A DNA stretch of 64,000 bases, from contig NZ_JNWQ01000033.1 in the NCBI RefSeq assembly GCF_000716875.1, forward strand, positions 7,860 through 71,859, written 5' to 3'. The position numbers and the translations under genes were made by a program. The stretch comes from Streptomyces novaecaesareae (GTDB taxonomy: Bacteria > Actinomycetota > Actinomycetes > Streptomycetales > Streptomycetaceae). Position 1 is the first letter of the stretch. Each line of letters opens with the position of its first letter. Below are positions 7,246 to 16,173 of this stretch, piece after piece. The notes beneath the pieces are model-generated. The model was not told the DNA's origin, ran no database searches, and was given only the letters and a program-made list of their open reading frames with translations.

Positions 7246-9000
7246 ATGCCCAATCTCCGTCTCGCCCTGAGCCAGATCGACCCCTGGGTCGGTGACCTCG
7301 ACCGCAACAGCGATGAGGTGGTGCGCTGGACCAAGCAGGCCGTCGAGGCCGGCGCGCAGCTGGTCGCGTTCCCCGAGATGGCCCTCACCGGGTACCCGGT
7401 CGAGGACCTCGCCCTGCGCCGTTCGTTCGTCGAGGCCTCGCGCGGTGCGCTGGTCGAGCTGGCCGGCCGGCTGGTGGCCGAGGGGCTGGGCGAGGTGCCG
7501 GTGGTGGTCGGCTACCTCGGGCGTTCCGAGCACGCCTCGCCGCGCTTCAACCGCCCGGCCGGGTCGCCGCAGAACTGCGCCGCCGTGCTGCACCGGGGCG
7601 AGGTGGTGACCCGCTTCGCCAAGCACCACCTGCCCAACTACGGCGTGTTCGACGAGTTCCGCTGGTTCGTGCCGGGCGACCAGCTGCCGGTGGTCCGGGT
7701 GCACGGGGTGGACGTCGCGCTGGCGATCTGCGAGGACATCTGGCAGGACGGCGGCCGGGTGACGGCGGCCCGCGAGGCCGAGGCCGGGCTGCTGCTGGTG
7801 ATCAACGGCTCGCCGTACGAGCGGAACAAGGACGACCAGCGGCTGGAGCTGGTCCGCCGCCGGGCGGCCGAGGCGGGCTGCACCCTGGCGTACGTCAACA
7901 TGGTCGGCGGCCAGGACGAGCTGGTCTTCGACGGCGACTCGATCGTGGTCGGCGCGGACGGCGAGGTCCTCGCCCGCTCCCCGCAGTTCGAGGAGCACCT
8001 GCTGGTGCTGGACCTCGACCTGCCGGCCGCCAGCAGCGACCACACCGACGGCCTGCTGCTGAGCGACGGGCTGCACCTGGTCCGCTCCGAGCTGGGCGGC
8101 GAGCCGGGGCCCGCGCCCGCCGGGAGGCTGACCGCCGAGGTCGCGCCGCGGCTGTCGGACGAGGCCGAGATCTGGGCCGCGCTGGTCTCCGGCACCCGGG
8201 CGTACGTGGAGAAGAACGGTTTCCGCTCGGTGCTGATCGGCCTCTCGGGCGGCATCGACTCGGCGCTGGTGGCCTCGATCGCGGTGGACGCGATCGGCGC
8301 CGAGAACGTGTACTGCGTCTCGATGCCCAGCCGCTACTCCTCCGAGCACTCCAAGGGCGACGCGGCCGAGCTGGCCCGCCGCACCGGGCTGCACTTCCGG
8401 ACCGTCTCCATCGCCCCGATGTTCGACGCCTACCTGGCCGCCACCGAGCTGACCGGTCTGGCCGAGGAGAACCTGCAGTCCCGGCTGCGCGGCACCCTGC
8501 TGATGGCGATCTCCAACCAGGAGGGGCACATCGTGCTCGCGCCCGGCAACAAGAGCGAGCTGGCGGTCGGCTACTCGACCCTGTACGGCGACTCGGTGGG
8601 CGCGTTCGGGCCGATCAAGGACGTCTACAAGTCGCTGGTCTTCCGGCTGGCCCGCTGGCGCAACGAGGAGGCCGAGCGGCGCGGCGAGGTGCCGCCGATC
8701 CCGGAGAACACGATCACCAAGCCGCCGTCCGCCGAGCTGCGGCCGGACCAGAAGGACAGCGACTCGCTGCCGGACTACGACCTGCTGGACAGCGTGCTGG
8801 CCCGCTACATCGAGGGCGACGAGGGCCGGGACGCGATCGTGGCGGCCGGCTTCGACCCGGCCGTGGTGGACCGGGTGGTGCGGCTGGTGGACACCGCCGA
8901 GTACAAGCGGCGCCAGTACCCGCCGGGCCCGAAGGTCTCGGTCAAGAACTTCGGCCGGGACCGGCGCCTGCCGATCACCAACCGCTGGCGCCGCGGCTGA
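7246..9000 (+). CDS. nadE: Glutamine-dependent NAD+ synthetase
   Basis: 584 residues with two domains. The N-terminal nitrilase-type glutaminase has its full triad: Glu44 (FPEMALTGYP), Lys126 (FAKHHLPNYG) and Cys162 (AICEDIWQDGG). The C-terminal ATP-pyrophosphatase domain has the SGGIDS P-loop near residue 335 and a PPSAELRPDQKDSDSLPDY block. The enzyme converts nicotinic acid adenine dinucleotide to NAD+, using ammonia channelled from glutamine. The length and order match the bacterial two-domain NadE. It is divergent from the toxin-antitoxin pair and converges on the next gene across a short repeat. Confidence 0.97.
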   Translation: MPNLRLALSQIDPWVGDLDRNSDEVVRWTKQAVEAGAQLVAFPEMALTGYPVEDLALRRSFVEASRGALVELAGRLVAEGLGEVPVVVGYLGRSEHASPRFNRPAGSPQNCAAVLHRGEVVTRFAKHHLPNYGVFDEFRWFVPGDQLPVVRVHGVDVALAICEDIWQDGGRVTAAREAEAGLLLVINGSPYERNKDDQRLELVRRRAAEAGCTLAYVNMVGGQDELVFDGDSIVVGADGEVLARSPQFEEHLLVLDLDLPAASSDHTDGLLLSDGLHLVRSELGGEPGPAPAGRLTAEVAPRLSDEAEIWAALVSGTRAYVEKNGFRSVLIGLSGGIDSALVASIAVDAIGAENVYCVSMPSRYSSEHSKGDAAELARRTGLHFRTVSIAPMFDAYLAATELTGLAEENLQSRLRGTLLMAISNQEGHIVLAPGNKSELAVGYSTLYGDSVGAFGPIKDVYKSLVFRLARWRNEEAERRGEVPPIPENTITKPPSAELRPDQKDSDSLPDYDLLDSVLARYIEGDEGRDAIVAAGFDPAVVDRVVRLVDTAEYKRRQYPPGPKVSVKNFGRDRRLPITNRWRRG

Positions 9001-9055
9001 TCCTCACGCGGCCATCGTCACGCGGCCGATCCTCACGCGGCTGATCCTCACGAGG
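9001..9055. repeat. 15-bp imperfect tandem repeat between convergent genes
   Basis: About three and a half copies of a 14-15-bp unit of the form tcctcacgcggctga fill the gap after the nadE stop and enter the last codons of the downstream minus-strand gene. Confidence 0.7.
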
Positions 9056-10100
9056 AGTACCGGTAGGTGGCGGCCACCGCGAGGTGGTCGCTGCCGTCCC
9101 GGGCCAGGGTGCGGGACTCGACCGGCTTGAGCCCGCCCTTGCTCATGATCTGGTCGATCCGGGCCATCGGGAAGGACGCCGGCCAGCTGAAGCCGAAGCC
9201 GTCCCCGGCGGCGCCCTGGGCCGAGCGCATCTGCGAGCTGACCGGCGCCAGGCTGCGGTCGTTCATGGTGCCGTTGAGGTCGCCGAGCAGCAGCACCTTC
9301 TTGACCGGCTCGGCCTGGATCGCGTCGCCGAGCGCCTGCGCGCTGACGTCCCGCTGGTCGACGGTGAAGCCGCCCTCGGCCTTCAGCCGCACCGAGGGCA
9401 GGTGCGCGACGTACACCGCGACCGGGCCCTGCGGGGTGGCGACCTCGGCCCGGAAGGCCCTGGTCCACCCCATCCTGAGGTCCACCGGCGAGATCCCGTC
9501 GATCGGGTACTTCGACCAGAGCCCGACCGTGCCCTGCACCGTGTGGTACGGGTAGGCCCCGGCGAGCCCGGTCTCGTACGAGCGCAGCGACGTGCCGGCC
9601 AGCTCCTGCAGGGCGACGATCTGGGCGCCGGAGGCCACCAGCCCGCGGACGGTGCCCGGCACGTCGGTGTTGCCGGCGGCGACGTTGTGGCTGACCACCG
9701 TCCAGTCGCCCTTGCCGCCGCTCTTGTCGGTCAGCAGGCCGCCGAACAGGTTGACCCAGAGCACGACGGGCAGCAGCAGGGCGAGCAGCGCGGTGGCGGA
9801 GCGACGCAGCAGCGCGGGCACCAGCAGCACCGGGACGGCCAGGCCCAGCCAGGGCAGGAAGGTCTCCATCAGGCTGCCGAGGTTGCCGACGCTGTTGGGC
9901 ACCTCGGCGTGGAAGGCGAGCAGCGCGGCGGTGAGCGCGGCCAGGGCGGCGATCACCAGGCCGCGCCGCCAGGTGGTGGCGCCACGGGCGTCCCGGCCCC
10001 AGTGCCGCAGGCCGAGGAAGCCGCCGGGGCGTCCCGCGGGGGCCGAGTCGTCGGCTCCGCCGGGGGCCGCGATCCGTTCGGTCCTGTCCGCCTGCGCCAT
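9048..10100 (-). CDS. Membrane-anchored endonuclease/exonuclease/phosphatase-family protein
   Basis: 350 residues. The hydrophilic N-terminus is followed by three membrane segments (residues ~40-120: GLVIAALAALTAALLAF, FLPWLGLAVPVLLVPALL, ALLALLLPVVLWVNLFGG). An extracytoplasmic EEP fold then carries VVSHNVAAGN, ALQELAGTS, VYVAHLPSVR, LLLGDLNGTMND and the terminal SDHLAV motif, the standard metal and catalytic signature. This architecture is common in actinobacteria; the substrate could be nucleic acid, phospholipid or phosphoinositide. It is isolated, with no operon partner. Confidence 0.85.
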   Translation of the reverse strand: MAQADRTERIAAPGGADDSAPAGRPGGFLGLRHWGRDARGATTWRRGLVIAALAALTAALLAFHAEVPNSVGNLGSLMETFLPWLGLAVPVLLVPALLRRSATALLALLLPVVLWVNLFGGLLTDKSGGKGDWTVVSHNVAAGNTDVPGTVRGLVASGAQIVALQELAGTSLRSYETGLAGAYPYHTVQGTVGLWSKYPIDGISPVDLRMGWTRAFRAEVATPQGPVAVYVAHLPSVRLKAEGGFTVDQRDVSAQALGDAIQAEPVKKVLLLGDLNGTMNDRSLAPVSSQMRSAQGAAGDGFGFSWPASFPMARIDQIMSKGGLKPVESRTLARDGSDHLAVAATYRYSS

Positions 10101-10275
10101 TCCGTGGCTCCCGTTCGCTCGTGCCGTCCGCCGGTCCGGAGTCCGGCCCGCGGGGTACGGGCACAGTGCCGGACTGGTGCCGGTTCGATCGGATTCCCGG
10201 CTCAGCCTATGCCGGGACAGACGTCACGCCTTCGGAGCGGGTTCCGGCGTGGCCCGGTTTGGTGAGCCAGGCCAC

Positions 10276-10375
10276 GTCCGGCTGCGTCGGGGCCGGTCCG
10301 GCGCCGTCGGGGCCCGTCCGGCTGCGTCGGGGCCGGTCCGGCGCCGTCGGGGCACGTCCGGCGGGGTCGGGGCAG
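10276..10375. repeat. 20-bp tandem repeat, five copies
   Basis: Five contiguous 20-bp units of the form gtccggctgcgtcggggccg. Units 1 and 3 are identical and units 2 and 4 nearly so, giving a 40-bp higher-order period. The array ends four bases before the 3' end of the TetR gene at 10379. Confidence 0.9.
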
Positions 10376-10378
10376 GCC

Positions 10379-11008
10379 CTACCGGGGCGCGAGGCCTTCG
10401 AGTACGGCATCGACCATCGTGCGGGCCAGGTCCGGGTCGTCCAGGTCGGAGTCGTCCCACAGGATGCTGCGGTAGAGGATCGGGCCCATCAGGAGGTCGC
10501 CGAGCAGGTCCACGTCGAGGTCGGCGCGCACCACGCCCTCGTCCACGGCGCGGCGGATCAGGGCGAGCCCGGCCTCGCGGCGGGGCTTGATCACCCGTTC
10601 GCGGTAGGCGTTGTGCAGTTCGGGCAGGCTGGCCATCTGGCCCAGGGCGGCCTTGAGCACCCAGCGGGTGCGCTTGGCGAGGCCGCGCCGGCGCATGTAG
10701 TCGATCATCTCGATCAGGTCGTCCCGGGCGCTGCCGCCGGTCGGCTCCGGCATCGGGGTCTCCAGCTTGCCGACCACGTCGACGAGCAGGGCCTCCTTGT
10801 TGGGCCAGCGCCGGTAGATGGTGGCCTTGCCGACGCCGGCGGCGGTGGCGATGCCCTCGATGGTGAGCTCGGACATCGTCGTGCCGCCTGCCATCAGCTC
10901 CTCGACCGCGGCGAAGATGGCCTGTTCGGCGGCCTCGCTGCGCGGCCGGCCGCGGCGTGCGGTGGCGCAGGCCTGCCCGGTGTCGGCGGTCGAGGTGTCC
11001 GTCTTCAT
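10379..11008 (-). CDS. TetR-family regulator of the adjacent efflux gene
   Basis: 209 residues from ATG 11008 (GGGAG upstream). The N-terminal TetR helix-turn-helix is canonical: AIFAAVEELMAGGTTMSELTIEGIATAAGVGKATIYRRWPNKEALL. The C-terminal ligand domain resembles TetR_C_16-type regulators. It lies downstream of, and on the same strand as, a DHA2 multidrug exporter, the usual partner of such repressors. The exporter promoter has a palindrome with TACGA half-sites that is the likely operator. The ligand is unknown. Confidence 0.9.
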   Translation of the reverse strand: MKTDTSTADTGQACATARRGRPRSEAAEQAIFAAVEELMAGGTTMSELTIEGIATAAGVGKATIYRRWPNKEALLVDVVGKLETPMPEPTGGSARDDLIEMIDYMRRRGLAKRTRWVLKAALGQMASLPELHNAYRERVIKPRREAGLALIRRAVDEGVVRADLDVDLLGDLLMGPILYRSILWDDSDLDDPDLARTMVDAVLEGLAPR

Positions 11009-11100
11009 CCCCGCTGCTCTCCCTCGCTGTCCCCGGGCGCGCGGGCGCCGTCCGTGTCGTTGGCGGTCCGTACGGCGGGCAGGGGCCCGCCGTACCGAGC

Positions 11101-11132
11101 CCTGCCACCCCTGGCGTGTTCGGGGTGGCAGG
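11101..11132 (-). terminator. Stem-loop between DHA2 exporter and tetR
   Basis: CCTGCCACCCC and GGGGTGGCAGG form an 11-bp stem around a ten-base loop in the 194-bp gap after the exporter stop codon. It probably terminates or attenuates exporter transcription before the TetR gene. Confidence 0.65.
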
Positions 11133-11202
11133 GACATTGTCACTCAGTCGTCATCGGCTGTTCGGCCCCGGGCTGGACATCCGCGGATCAGGTGCCCGCG
11201 GA

Positions 11203-12822
11203 TCAGGCGTCCGCGGTCTCCCGGGGCTGGTCCTGCTGCTCGCCGGCCGGACCGGCGGGCGCGGCGGGACCGGCCGGGCCGCCGGGCGCGGCCGTACGGC
11301 GCGGCAGCAGGAACCAGGCGATCAGCGCGCCGCCCACCGAGATGCCCACGGAGAGCCCGGCGACCACGTGCATGGCGTGGATGAAGGCGTCGTTCGCCGG
11401 GGCGATCAGCGCCTTGCCGCCGGGGATCCGGTCGGCGATGGCCAGGGTGGCCTCCAGCGACTCGCCGGCCTTGTCCCGCAGGTTCTCGGGCAGGTGGGTC
11501 AGCGTGTCGGCCATTCCGTCGCGGTAGACGGTGGAGAGCACCGCGCCGAGCACGGCGACGCCCAGCGAGCCGCCGACCTGGCGGAAGGTGTTGTTGACGG
11601 CGGAGCCAGCGCCGGCCTTCTCCCGGGGCAGCGAGCCCATGATCGCGACGGTGACCGGCGGCATGACGTGGGCCATGCCGGCGCCCATCATCAGGCCGAG
11701 GACGATCAGCACCCAGATCGGGGTGGTGGCGGTCAGCACGGTGTAGCCGACGAAGCCGAGCGCGACCAGCAGCATGCCGACGGCGGCGGTGGCGGCGACG
11801 CCGAAGCGGTCGACCACCAGCCGGGCCCGCGGCGCGAACAGCAGCTGGGCGACGGCCAGCGGCAGCATGAGCAGACCGGCCTGCAGGGCGCTGTAGCCGC
11901 GCACGCTCTGGATGTAGAAGACGCCGAAGAACGAGACGCCCATCAGCGCGAAGAAGATCACGCCGAGGACCACCACGGAGGCGCTGAACACCTTGTTGCG
12001 GAACCAGGTGACGTCCAGCGCGGGGAACTTCGTGCGGCGCTCGAACCAGACGAAGGCGACCAGCGCGACCACGCCTACCAGGGTCGGCGCCCAGGCCTCG
12101 ACGGCGGTGAAGTCGGCCAGCTCGCCGCCCTTGATGATGCCGTAGATCAGCGCGACCAGGCCGATGATCGACAGCAGCACGCCCACCGGGTCGAGCTTGC
12201 CCGGGTTCGGGTCCCTGGACTCGGGCACCAGGATCGCCATCGCGATCACCGCGACGATCACGATCGGGACGTTGATCAGGAAGACCGAGCCCCACCAGAA
12301 GTGCTCGATCAGCAGACCGCCGGTGATCGGGCCGATGGCGATGGCCAGGCCGACGGCGCCGGCCCAGACGCCGATCGCCTTGGGCTGCTCGGAGCGCTCG
12401 AAGACGTTCATGATGATCGCCAGCGTGGCGGGCATCGCGAGCGCGGCGCCGGCGCCCATCAGGGCGCGGAAGCCGATGAGTTCACCGGGCGAGCCGGCCA
12501 TCGCGGACAGCAGCGAGGCGATCCCGAAGACCACCATGCCGGCCAGCAGCGCGAGCTTGCGGCCGAAGCGGTCGCCGAGCAGGCCCGAGGTGAAGAGCAG
12601 CCCGGCGAACACCAGGGTGTAGGAGTTGATCGACCACTCCAGGTCGCTCTGGGTGGCGCCGAGGCCGACCGGAGCGGGGGTCGCGATGGTCTTCATCGCG
12701 ACGTTGAGGATCGAGTTGTCGAGCACGACGACGAGCAGGGCGAGCACCAGGGTGCAGAGGATCGCCCAGCGCCGACGGTGGATGGCTTCCGGCACGCGCG
12801 GTGGCGCGGCTGCGGTGGTCAT
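11203..12822 (-). CDS. DHA2-family (14-TMS) MFS multidrug exporter
   Basis: 539 residues from ATG 12822 (GGGGAAG seven to eight bases upstream). Motifs of EmrB/QacA exporters are present: [13 protein letters not shown] in TM1, [11 protein letters not shown] motif A, and a [17 protein letters not shown] motif-C-like region. Fourteen membrane segments are expected, and the tail is Pro/Ala/Gly-rich. It exports hydrophobic drugs using proton-motive force; the natural substrate is not deducible. The TetR gene follows on the same strand, and a TACGA-type palindrome sits about 95 bases upstream of the start. Confidence 0.92.
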   Translation of the reverse strand: MTTAAAPPRVPEAIHRRRWAILCTLVLALLVVVLDNSILNVAMKTIATPAPVGLGATQSDLEWSINSYTLVFAGLLFTSGLLGDRFGRKLALLAGMVVFGIASLLSAMAGSPGELIGFRALMGAGAALAMPATLAIIMNVFERSEQPKAIGVWAGAVGLAIAIGPITGGLLIEHFWWGSVFLINVPIVIVAVIAMAILVPESRDPNPGKLDPVGVLLSIIGLVALIYGIIKGGELADFTAVEAWAPTLVGVVALVAFVWFERRTKFPALDVTWFRNKVFSASVVVLGVIFFALMGVSFFGVFYIQSVRGYSALQAGLLMLPLAVAQLLFAPRARLVVDRFGVAATAAVGMLLVALGFVGYTVLTATTPIWVLIVLGLMMGAGMAHVMPPVTVAIMGSLPREKAGAGSAVNNTFRQVGGSLGVAVLGAVLSTVYRDGMADTLTHLPENLRDKAGESLEATLAIADRIPGGKALIAPANDAFIHAMHVVAGLSVGISVGGALIAWFLLPRRTAAPGGPAGPAAPAGPAGEQQDQPRETADA

Positions 12823-12876
12823 GGTCTTCCCCGTCCGAGTTGGCGTGGCACTGGCGGGCAATTCCGAGTCGCAGAC

Positions 12877-12937
12877 GTCTCGTAACCCCCCGCACCAGAG
12901 TAGCGGGGAATACGATACGAGACGACCCCGTTTCGTA
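12877..12937 (-). promoter_or_regulatory. Candidate TetR operator(s) for the DHA2 exporter
   Basis: TACGAGACG-N4-CGTTTCGTA at 12916-12937 is an inverted repeat with eight of nine positions matching. A third half-site, GTCTCGTA, lies at 12877-12884. The location just upstream of the exporter fits repression by the neighbouring TetR protein. Confidence 0.6.
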
Positions 12938-13086
12938 AAAACCCGGCAAAGCCCGACGGGTGTGGCGCGGAGCACACCGGGACGAACGCACCCCTCTTTG
13001 CGCCCGCGCCGGGGCGTGCAAGCATGGAGGTGATCCGGGGACGCCGCACGGCGCCACGAGACGACAACCCTTCAGGAGCCCGTTCC

Positions 13087-13956
13087 ATGAACGCTTCTTC
13101 GCCTTCGCCTGCCCAGAACCAGGCGTCGACCGCCACGCTCTACGGCGGTGTCACCAACCGCCGCGTCACCGTCCGCGACCTCGCCACCGCCAAGCAGCGC
13201 GGCGAGAAGTGGTCGATGCTGACCGCCTACGACGCCCTGACCGCAGGCGTGTTCGACGAGGCCGGCATCCCGGTGCTGCTGGTCGGCGACTCGGCGGGCA
13301 ACTGCCACCTCGGCTACGAGACCACCGTGCCGGTGACCATGGATCAGATGGTGATGCTCTCCGCCGCCGTCGTCCGCGGCACCAAGCGCGCGATGATCGT
13401 CGCCGACCTGCCGTTCGGCTCGTACCAGGAGTCCCCCGCGCAGGCCATGCACAACGCGGCCCGGCTGATGAAGGAGGCCGGGGTCGGCGCGGTCAAGCTG
13501 GAGGGCGGGGAGCGCAGCGCCCGCTCGATCGAGCTGCTGGTCGAGGCCGGCATCCCGGTGATGGCGCACATCGGCCTCACCCCGCAGTCCGTGCACGCCT
13601 TCGGCGGCTACCCCGTCCAGGGCCGCGGCGACGAGGCGGCGCACCAGCTGCTGCGCGACGCCAAGGCCGTCCAGCAGGCGGGCGCCTTCTCGGTGGTGCT
13701 GGAGGCGGTGCCGGCCGAGCTGGCCGCCCAGGTCACCGAGCAGCTGGCGATCCCGACCGTCGGCATCGGCGGCGGGCCCGACACCGACGCCCAGGTACTG
13801 GTCTGGACCGACATGGCCGGCATGACGGCCGGGCGGGTGCCGAAGTTCGTCAAGAAGTACGCCGACCTGCGGACCGTCCTGGGCGACGCCGCCCGGGCGT
13901 TCGCCGAGGACGTACGCGGCGGCGCCTTCCCGGCGGAGGAGCACAGCTTCCACTGA
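13087..13956 (+). CDS. panB: 3-methyl-2-oxobutanoate hydroxymethyltransferase
   Basis: 289 residues from ATG 13087, with CAGGAG ten bases upstream. The (beta/alpha)8 PanB core is easily read: [64 protein letters not shown] and [21 protein letters not shown]. It transfers a hydroxymethyl group from methylene-THF to alpha-ketoisovalerate, making ketopantoate for pantothenate and CoA. A terminator follows directly, so it is a single-gene unit. Confidence 0.97.
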   Translation: MNASSPSPAQNQASTATLYGGVTNRRVTVRDLATAKQRGEKWSMLTAYDALTAGVFDEAGIPVLLVGDSAGNCHLGYETTVPVTMDQMVMLSAAVVRGTKRAMIVADLPFGSYQESPAQAMHNAARLMKEAGVGAVKLEGGERSARSIELLVEAGIPVMAHIGLTPQSVHAFGGYPVQGRGDEAAHQLLRDAKAVQQAGAFSVVLEAVPAELAAQVTEQLAIPTVGIGGGPDTDAQVLVWTDMAGMTAGRVPKFVKKYADLRTVLGDAARAFAEDVRGGAFPAEEHSFH

Positions 13957-13968
13957 CCGAGCCGACTC

Positions 13969-13996
13969 GGCCCCGCTCCCTCGCCGGAGCGGGGCC
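13969..13996 (+). terminator. panB terminator
   Basis: GGCCCCGCTCC and GGAGCGGGGCC make an 11-bp perfect stem with a six-base loop, 12 bases after the panB stop. Confidence 0.85.
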
Positions 13997-14008
13997 GCCG
14001 TCGTCCCC

Positions 14009-14112
14009 GGACAACCGCTGACAACCGCTGACAGCGGCCCGACAGCGTCGTGACAGCGGGCCGTCCGGGCCGCGGCCGCGCTGACAGGGGGCTGACAGCC
14101 GGGGCGGACAAC
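14009..14112 (+). promoter_or_regulatory. Helically phased direct-repeat array upstream of drrAB-type genes
   Basis: The motif (T/C/G)GACARC starts at GACA positions 14010, 14020, 14030, 14041, 14052, 14083, 14093 and 14107. Most spacings are 10 or 11 bp, and the 31-bp gap is three helical turns. Direct repeats on one DNA face at this spacing are typical of SARP or OmpR/PhoP-type activators. A large AfsR-like SARP gene lies just beyond the transporter genes. Confidence 0.55.
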
Positions 14113-14120
14113 CTGATGGC

Positions 14121-15136
<1,016 letters not shown>

Positions 15137-15140
<4 letters not shown>

Positions 15141-15952
15141 CCACCGCCACGCTCGCCCCCGCCGTCCGGGCGGAGGACTCCCGGATCGGCCTGGCCGGCA
15201 CCCTGCGCCACGTCGGCGCACTGACCCGGCGCAACCTGATGCGGATCAAGGCTGACCCGGAGTCGATGTTCGACGCCGTGCTGATGCCGATCATCTTCAC
15301 CGTCCTGTTCGTCTACGTCTTCGGCGGGGCGATGGCCGGCAGTCAGGACGACTACCGGCAGTACCTGGTCCCCGGCCTGCTCGGGCAGACCGGCCTCACC
15401 CTCGCGATGGCCGTCGGCACCGGTCTCAACACCGACTTCCAGACCGGGGTGATGGACCGCTTCCGGACCCTGCCGATCGGCCGGGCCTCCGTCCTGCTGT
15501 CCAAGATCGTCGCCGAGACCCTCCGGGGGCTGCTCTCCTTCGCGATCCTGATCGGCTTCGCGATGTGCATCGGCTTCGAGGTCAGGACCGGCCCCCTGGA
15601 GGTGCTGGCCACGATCGGCCTGGCCCTGCTGTTCGGCATGTCGATCGTCTGGATCTCGATGCTGCTGGGCATGGCGCTGCGCAGCGCCCAGGCCGTCCAG
15701 GGCGTGGCCATGCTGGTCCTGATGCCGATGCAGTTCGGCAGCTCGATCTTCGCCAGGACCGACACCATGCCGGGCTGGCTGCAGTCCTTCACCAAGATCA
15801 ACCCGCTGTCGGCGCTGGCCGACGCCTCGCGCGCGCTGCTCAACGGCGAGGGGGCGGTGGCCCACCCGGTGATGATCGTGCTGGTCTGGTCCGCCGCCGT
15901 CACCGCGGTCTTCGCGCCGCTCGCGGTCGCCCGCTTCCGCAAGCGGACCTGA
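15137..15952 (+). CDS. ABC-2 type permease, DrrB type
   Basis: 271 residues with six membrane segments (for example DAVLMPIIFTVLFVYVFGGAM near residue 50 and IGLALLFGMSIVWISMLLGMAL near 165). It carries the ABC-2 family features QYLVPGLLGQT, MDRFRTLPIGR and a C-terminal NPLSALADASRALL. It is translationally coupled to the ATPase gene and should form the channel of the exporter. Confidence 0.92.
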
Positions 15953-16098
15953 CCTCCGGACCACCGTCGGCCCGCCTCCGGGAGGGCCGACGGACGGGGG
16001 GCCGGCCGCCCGGGACAGGCGCCGGCCGTCGTACGGGCCCGGCGGGCCGGTGACCAGGGGACGGACACCGGCCCGCCGGGCCCACACCTGTCGGGGGG

Positions 16099-16173
16099 GG
16101 GCAGTGCCTGGTCGGGCAGTGCCCGGTCGGGCAGTGCCCGGTCGGGCAGTGCCCGGTCGCGCAGCGCCTAGTC
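16099..16173. repeat. 15-bp tandem repeat, five copies
   Basis: Five contiguous copies of gggcagtgcccggtc. Copies 2-4 are identical, and the last is diverged (gcgcagcgcctagtc) and contains the stop codon of the AfsR-like gene. Each unit contains the small palindrome GGGCAGTGCCC. Confidence 0.9.

Noticed and set aside
10276..10375. CRISPR array
   Set aside because: Units are contiguous with no unique spacers and no cas genes; it is a tandem repeat. The same holds for 16099-16173 and 54138-54209.
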